Origin: Paralvinella palmiformis
Lineage: Eukaryota > Annelida > Polychaeta > Terebellida > Alvinellidae
Direction: 5' to 3'
Length of the DNA stretch: 64,000 nucleotides
Assembly (NCBI GenBank): GCA_025642065.1
Contig: JAODUP010000126.1
Coordinates: 431,001-495,000, forward strand
In this document: positions 59,785 to 64,000 of the stretch, piece after piece
How positions within the stretch are numbered: position 1 is the first letter of the stretch
Layout: each line of letters opens with the position of its first letter
Position numbers and translations under genes: made by a program
The notes under the pieces: model-generated
Told to the model about the DNA's origin: nothing
Seen by the model: only the letters and a program-made list of their open reading frames with translations
The model's database searches: none

Positions 59785-59870
59785 GTCGTCAGCCAGAGAT
59801 CCGAGTTCAAATATCCACTTATCTAAAACACTCCAACATAGAGGCTGTGCCGAATAAACGACAGCTCCCC
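59785..59870 (+). mobile_element. SINE fragment with shared tail module
   Basis: A degraded B box (GAGTTCAAATATCC, 59799-59812) is followed by the tail module GAGGCTGTGCCGAATAAACG (59840-59859), the same tail as at 40939, 56827 and 20089. Confidence 0.55.
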
Positions 59871-59924
59871 CCCCCAGGTAAACATAATATTTGATTTGAG
59901 TTGTTTAGCCTCTGCACTGGTCGC

Positions 59925-60020
59925 ACCTGGAACAGATGGCCGCGGGGCTACCGCCAAGAGATATATACCCCGCAAGCAAACACGGCTGTGAGTCGGATTC
60001 GAACTCACAAACTGGATTTT
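59925..60020 (-). mobile_element. SINE head fragment (tRNA-like)
   Basis: Minus strand reads TTTGTGAGTTCGAATCCGAC, a B box matching the fragment at 51500-51600. It points the opposite way to the tail at 59840, so they are different insertions. Confidence 0.4.
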
Positions 60021-60107
60021 GAGGCAAAGTAAATATAGCATATAAAAAAGTAGTTCATTCTTCGAGTAACTTTAACTCTATTCTAATATACCGACATATA
60101 ACAGGAG

Positions 60108-60160
60108 TAATAATAATAATAATAATAATAATAGTAATGTATGTTTAATAAAGCGCCCCT
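60108..60160 (-). mobile_element. 3'-end scrap of the CR1/L2-type LINE
   Basis: (AAT)n followed by GTATGTTTAATAAAGCGCCC matches the end of the inverted LINE copy at 44860-44893. The rest of the element is absent, a severe 5' truncation. Confidence 0.6.
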
Positions 60161-60179
60161 CCTATTCTATATAAACATG

Positions 60180-60230
60180 ACTATGTATATACTTTGTATA
60201 TACTATGTATATACTATGTATATACTTTGA
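60180..60230. repeat. 11-bp tandem repeat (ACTATGTATAT)n
   Basis: Four to five copies with T/A variation, just after a LINE 3' scrap. Confidence 0.8.
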
Positions 60231-61435
60231 GAACGTGAGGTTTTAAAGAGCGGTATTTCGATGAAGTTCGATGTTTTATTTTGCACGAAAGTGGCAAATT
60301 ACGTGAATAATTACAGAGTACCACATAATTATTTGATTGATCACAAATGTTTACTGATAATTCTCTATCGGCACATAATTTATGCCTTACATATATGCAT
60401 TACAGTCCGGCAATATCCGCACGCATACATTCTCGCACGCATGCACACGCGCACACGTGTAAAGTAGTGGTTGTATATTTGAGGAGCCCCCCGTTGTTGT
60501 TATTGTTGTTGTCGTTGTTGTATTGTGCAGCCAACTTAGATAATTTAAGATGGTCTGTTTAATTACTGAAACATTATTATAAATCATGGTTTCTCAAACA
60601 TCAGAACTGTCTCATGACTTCTCTTTTGACAATTATAGAATGACGCCATGAGATAATGTGAAATAAAATAGATTGTTTACAATAAATGTTGTCAACGATC
60701 GGGCGCGATAATCATTAATAGCATATATCAGTTAATTGTGCCATTTCCCTGTGCCACTACCTCGTTCCACTACCTTACGTCACTAGAGTCATTGTGTCAC
60801 TACATCGTAGTTTATTATCGGCAGTTAAAAATGGCTAAATATTCACGATATATGTTCAACAAACCAAAAGATAATGTTGTCTTCGTTGTAGATGTTCCCC
60901 GGATTGGCCGTCGTAAGAAAATAATCATCACGATTAATTGATAAGAAATATTCTGAAAATAATTCCATTCTCTGAAATATAATTATATTTGATACAAGAT
61001 AGTTCATTTAGAGGGGTGTATATTCAGGTAAATAATGAGAATTAAAATATAACATAATTTTAATTGTAGATTATCTTAAAATATAAGTACCTTTCCAACA
61101 TCCCTTTTGTTCCTTTGTATTCTCGATCTTAAAAGGAAGTAAAATTTTGTCACTGATCGTTGATTTTGTGCCAAAATTGGAGGATTTCAGACTTTGCGTG
61201 GACGACATCGAGATATTTTAAACGCTATCAGTAATCGATGAAAACTTGGTTCGATACTCGAGTATCAGCAATTCAGTTGGTCCGCATCAGATGTCAGGGG
61301 AAGCGTTCAACACGCCAGTGACGTCATCACTAAATAACGGTGACTCGGGCGTTTCAGGCATCAAGATTAAACTGGTATCTCACACTTCTTATCATCAAAG
61401 GGAGTGAACAACCCATTATTGTCTCTCTCTGTGTG

Positions 61436-61439
<4 letters not shown>

Positions 61440-61485
<46 letters not shown>

Positions 61486-61560
61486 TGTGTGTGTATGTGT
61501 TTGTATGTGTGTGTGTGTTTGTATGTGTGTGCGTGTGTATGTATGTGTGTGCGTGTGTGC
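61440..61560. repeat. (TA)n followed by degenerate (TG)n
   Basis: About 21 TA units then 75 bases of TG with A and C interruptions. Confidence 0.93.
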
Positions 61561-62189
61561 ACATCTGGCGTCACATGCTGCCATTGCCATCAACACATCG
61601 ACATCGGGCTGTCTTCTACTCTCGGGAAAACTAAAATAGAATAGCACAACAAGCTGCGGCTTGAGTACAGTCATCAGTGTACTCTCATTGTAATGAGATA
61701 TTCAGAATAAATAAACTTATCAGTGTCTTGTAACATCAGCCATCCGACAAAAGTAAAAACAAACAAACAAGTATTTGATATCATTTTAAACCATTGATGT
61801 TGTTGTACACCGTTAGCTACTTGTATAACTGAACGGATAACATTTGCTCATCTTTTTCTAGCATCAGAAAGATAGAAACTCGTAATCATCAGTTTCTTGT
61901 CAGTGCTATGACATTTCTTTGTAAGATAGAATGTTAAATAATTAACAGTATTTCTATCACTATCCGCCATCTCTGGACATAAATAGACTGGGATACGTAC
62001 CGATTTCGTATCCGCTCTCATAGTCACGAGTAAACATTATACTTTTTTGTTAATGATGAGCTGTCATGAAGATTTGTTGAGAAGAAAATGGAAGACAAAC
62101 GTTTGAAAATCAACTACTCTAATTGTTACCAAAAAATGACGTGGCTTGCCTTAATCTAACATTTGCAGCGATTATTGCTCGTCGTATAG

Positions 62190-62712
62190 GGCTGATTCCA
62201 TGTAAATAATATCGTGTAGCATGATAATACGATACCATGTAAATAATATCGTGTAGCATGATAATACGATACCATGTAAATAATATCGTGTAGCATGATA
62301 ATATGATACCATGTAAATAATATCGTGTAGCATGATAATACGATACCATGTAAATAATATCGTGTAGCATGATAATACGATACCATGTAAATAATATCGT
62401 GTAGCATGATAATATGATACCATGTAAATAATATCATGTAGCATGATAATATGATACCATGTAAATAATATCGTGTAGCATGATAATACGATACCATGTA
62501 AATAATATCGTGTAGCATGATAATATGATACCATGTAAATAATATCGTGTAGCATGATAATATGATACTATGTAAATAATATCGTGTAGCATGATAATAT
62601 GATACCATGTAAATAATATCGTGTAGCACGATAATATGATACCATGTAAATAATATCGTGTAGCATGATAATATCATGCCATGTAAATAATATCGTGTAG
62701 CATGATAATATA
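62190..62712. repeat. 37-bp minisatellite, 14 copies
   Basis: Unit TAAATAATATCGTGTAGCAT followed by GATAATACGATACCATG, with ATACGATAC/ATATGATAC variants alternating. A 199-codon minus-strand frame through it is a by-product of the absence of stops in the repeat. Confidence 0.95.
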
Positions 62713-62955
62713 ACGCATTGTAACATGTAAGTAGAGAAGTATGTATCCATCTCACATTTCATCTCAACAGTCTACCAAGAGTTAGGTTATATTCCAGATT
62801 TTAGGCAGTCTCATCATGACATTTGGGACATCTTCTGGTCATAAAGATCATTTAATGGAAAGATGATCTCGAAGAGATAAACATCGTATTTGTCTAGTGG
62901 AGTGTGCTATTATATGTCGTAGGATTATTTTTAGAATTTTGTCGTCTTTCTCTGC

Positions 62956-63072
62956 ACCAACAGATAATGCAGTAACACCAACAAATGGCATAGTACCAGC
63001 AACACATGATATAATACCACCAACAGATGATATAGTACCACAACAGATGACGTAGTACTACCAACAGATGTA
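62956..63072. repeat. Degenerate ~24-bp repeat
   Basis: Imperfect units of the type ACCAACAGATGATATAGTA, four to five copies. Confidence 0.6.
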
Positions 63073-64000
63073 TTACTGGCTTGCCAAGTTCTATCACTGG
63101 TTACACAGGAAGTATACTCGTAATTTTAGACAACAGATATAAGCTCCAATAATTCAACTATTTGACCTGTTAGACATTCTAATAATCATTTGATCTGTTC
63201 TGAGTGTGTGACATCGAATACCATCCACCTGCAGCCAGCTGTTAAAATTTCGTTTATTTTGTTATACAAGTTTATTATATCTGATGAAATCTAAGTTTAG
63301 ATGTAAACAAAGATTCACGTAACTGGGGTTAGGTAAATTTCTACCAGAACTGTGTTGACTCCCTCGAATCTATATTAAATTTACGTCGACTTTTGATCTA
63401 CAGAATAACAATTACAAAATAAATATGTTTTTCATGAAATGTCTCTAACTGACGTTTCTCGATTAATTAGGTCAAAGCTTAGTGACGAATCAACGATCTT
63501 CTCTCTTCGAAATAAACAACTATAAATGGCTAACTTTTATTCTTTCTGAGTTTTCCACATCGTATAGATGGATCGATTTAATATCATTTGGTGGATAAGG
63601 TGGCCACTCCTAGATATTGCCAAGTGGCAGAAATGACAACATGGCGTTGTTAGACATGGATAGGGAACGCACCTAATCTGGATCCATCCCGACCTGACCG
63701 ATGTATCATACCCAGAAGATGCTCGATCAGTAACATATTTATCACCTTCTCTCAATGACACCAATACAATGATAAGCCCAATGGAACACGGCTTTATGTG
63801 TCACAATAGTACTCCGTTATCTCCATGTTGTCTCGGTACGGCAATAACAGGTGGAAGTTGCCACAATTCCTGACACAATAATGTAACCAATCACCTGCTA
63901 GCTCTGTCTGTTTTATTTATTGATAATGTCCACTTCTCGACGACGATGTTATTCTTGTCAACAATCCGGATCCCTTCGTCTTGATCAGACAGTAGTCTGG

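Larger units (their letters stand above)
60240..64000. other. Intergenic, no gene found
   Basis: Holds the (TA)n/(TG)n array at 61440, the 37-bp minisatellite and a weak 24-bp repeat. Short frames such as 60738-60941 show no recognisable domain. Confidence 0.5.

Noticed and set aside
7441..60020. True tRNA genes at the several A-box/B-box sites
   Set aside because: None shows a paired acceptor stem and full cloverleaf; bodies and tails continue as SINEs.
60738..60941. 67-codon frame ending VVDVPRIGRRKKIIITIN
   Set aside because: No domain, no splice signals and no neighbouring exon; length within chance expectation.

Overview
This is eukaryotic nuclear DNA from an animal. Genes are sparse and split by introns with GT/AG boundaries. 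The rest is dominated by microsatellites, minisatellites, tRNA-derived SINEs, LINE fragments and a Penelope-like retroelement. The two protein genes found belong to metazoan families (FAM53 and Deltex). The repeat style and the SINE-rich, microsatellite-dense intergenic DNA suggest a lophotrochozoan invertebrate, perhaps a mollusc; that placement is inference, not read from a marker gene.

Layout. From 1 to about 28.3 kb I find no protein gene: the DNA is packed with (CA)n, (TA)n and (GA)n arrays, G or C homopolymers of 8-15 bases, several minisatellites (67-bp, 32-bp and another 32-bp unit) and a few SINE copies. From 28.5 to 31.8 kb, on the minus strand, lie the first three coding exons of a FAM53-family gene under a CpG-rich promoter region; its last exon(s) were not found. 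About 5 kb away and divergently oriented, a small RING plus Deltex-C-terminal-domain E3 ligase gene (DTX3L/DTX3-like) runs from 36.97 to 46.30 kb in three exons, reconstructed here as 209 residues. Its 5.8-kb second intron has collected a hAT-like element with an 8-bp target duplication (itself carrying a nested SINE), another SINE, a decayed CR1/L2-type LINE and an inverted, internally deleted LINE copy.

From 46.8 to 60.2 kb there are more SINEs, an unidentified decayed coding remnant (47.6-49.0 kb), a LINE RT scrap and, at 53.3-56.96 kb, the most unusual object: a broken retroelement with a NADAR-domain plus SGNH-hydrolase first ORF followed directly by a Penelope-like reverse transcriptase, GIY-YIG-type endonuclease fragments and, at the 3' end, a hammerhead-ribozyme-like sequence. 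A SINE with a 12-bp target duplication sits inside its 3' region. The last 4 kb hold a 14-copy 37-bp minisatellite and no gene I can support.

None of the mobile elements looks active: frameshifts, stops and lost catalytic residues are present in every coding remnant. The two host genes appear intact as far as they can be followed.
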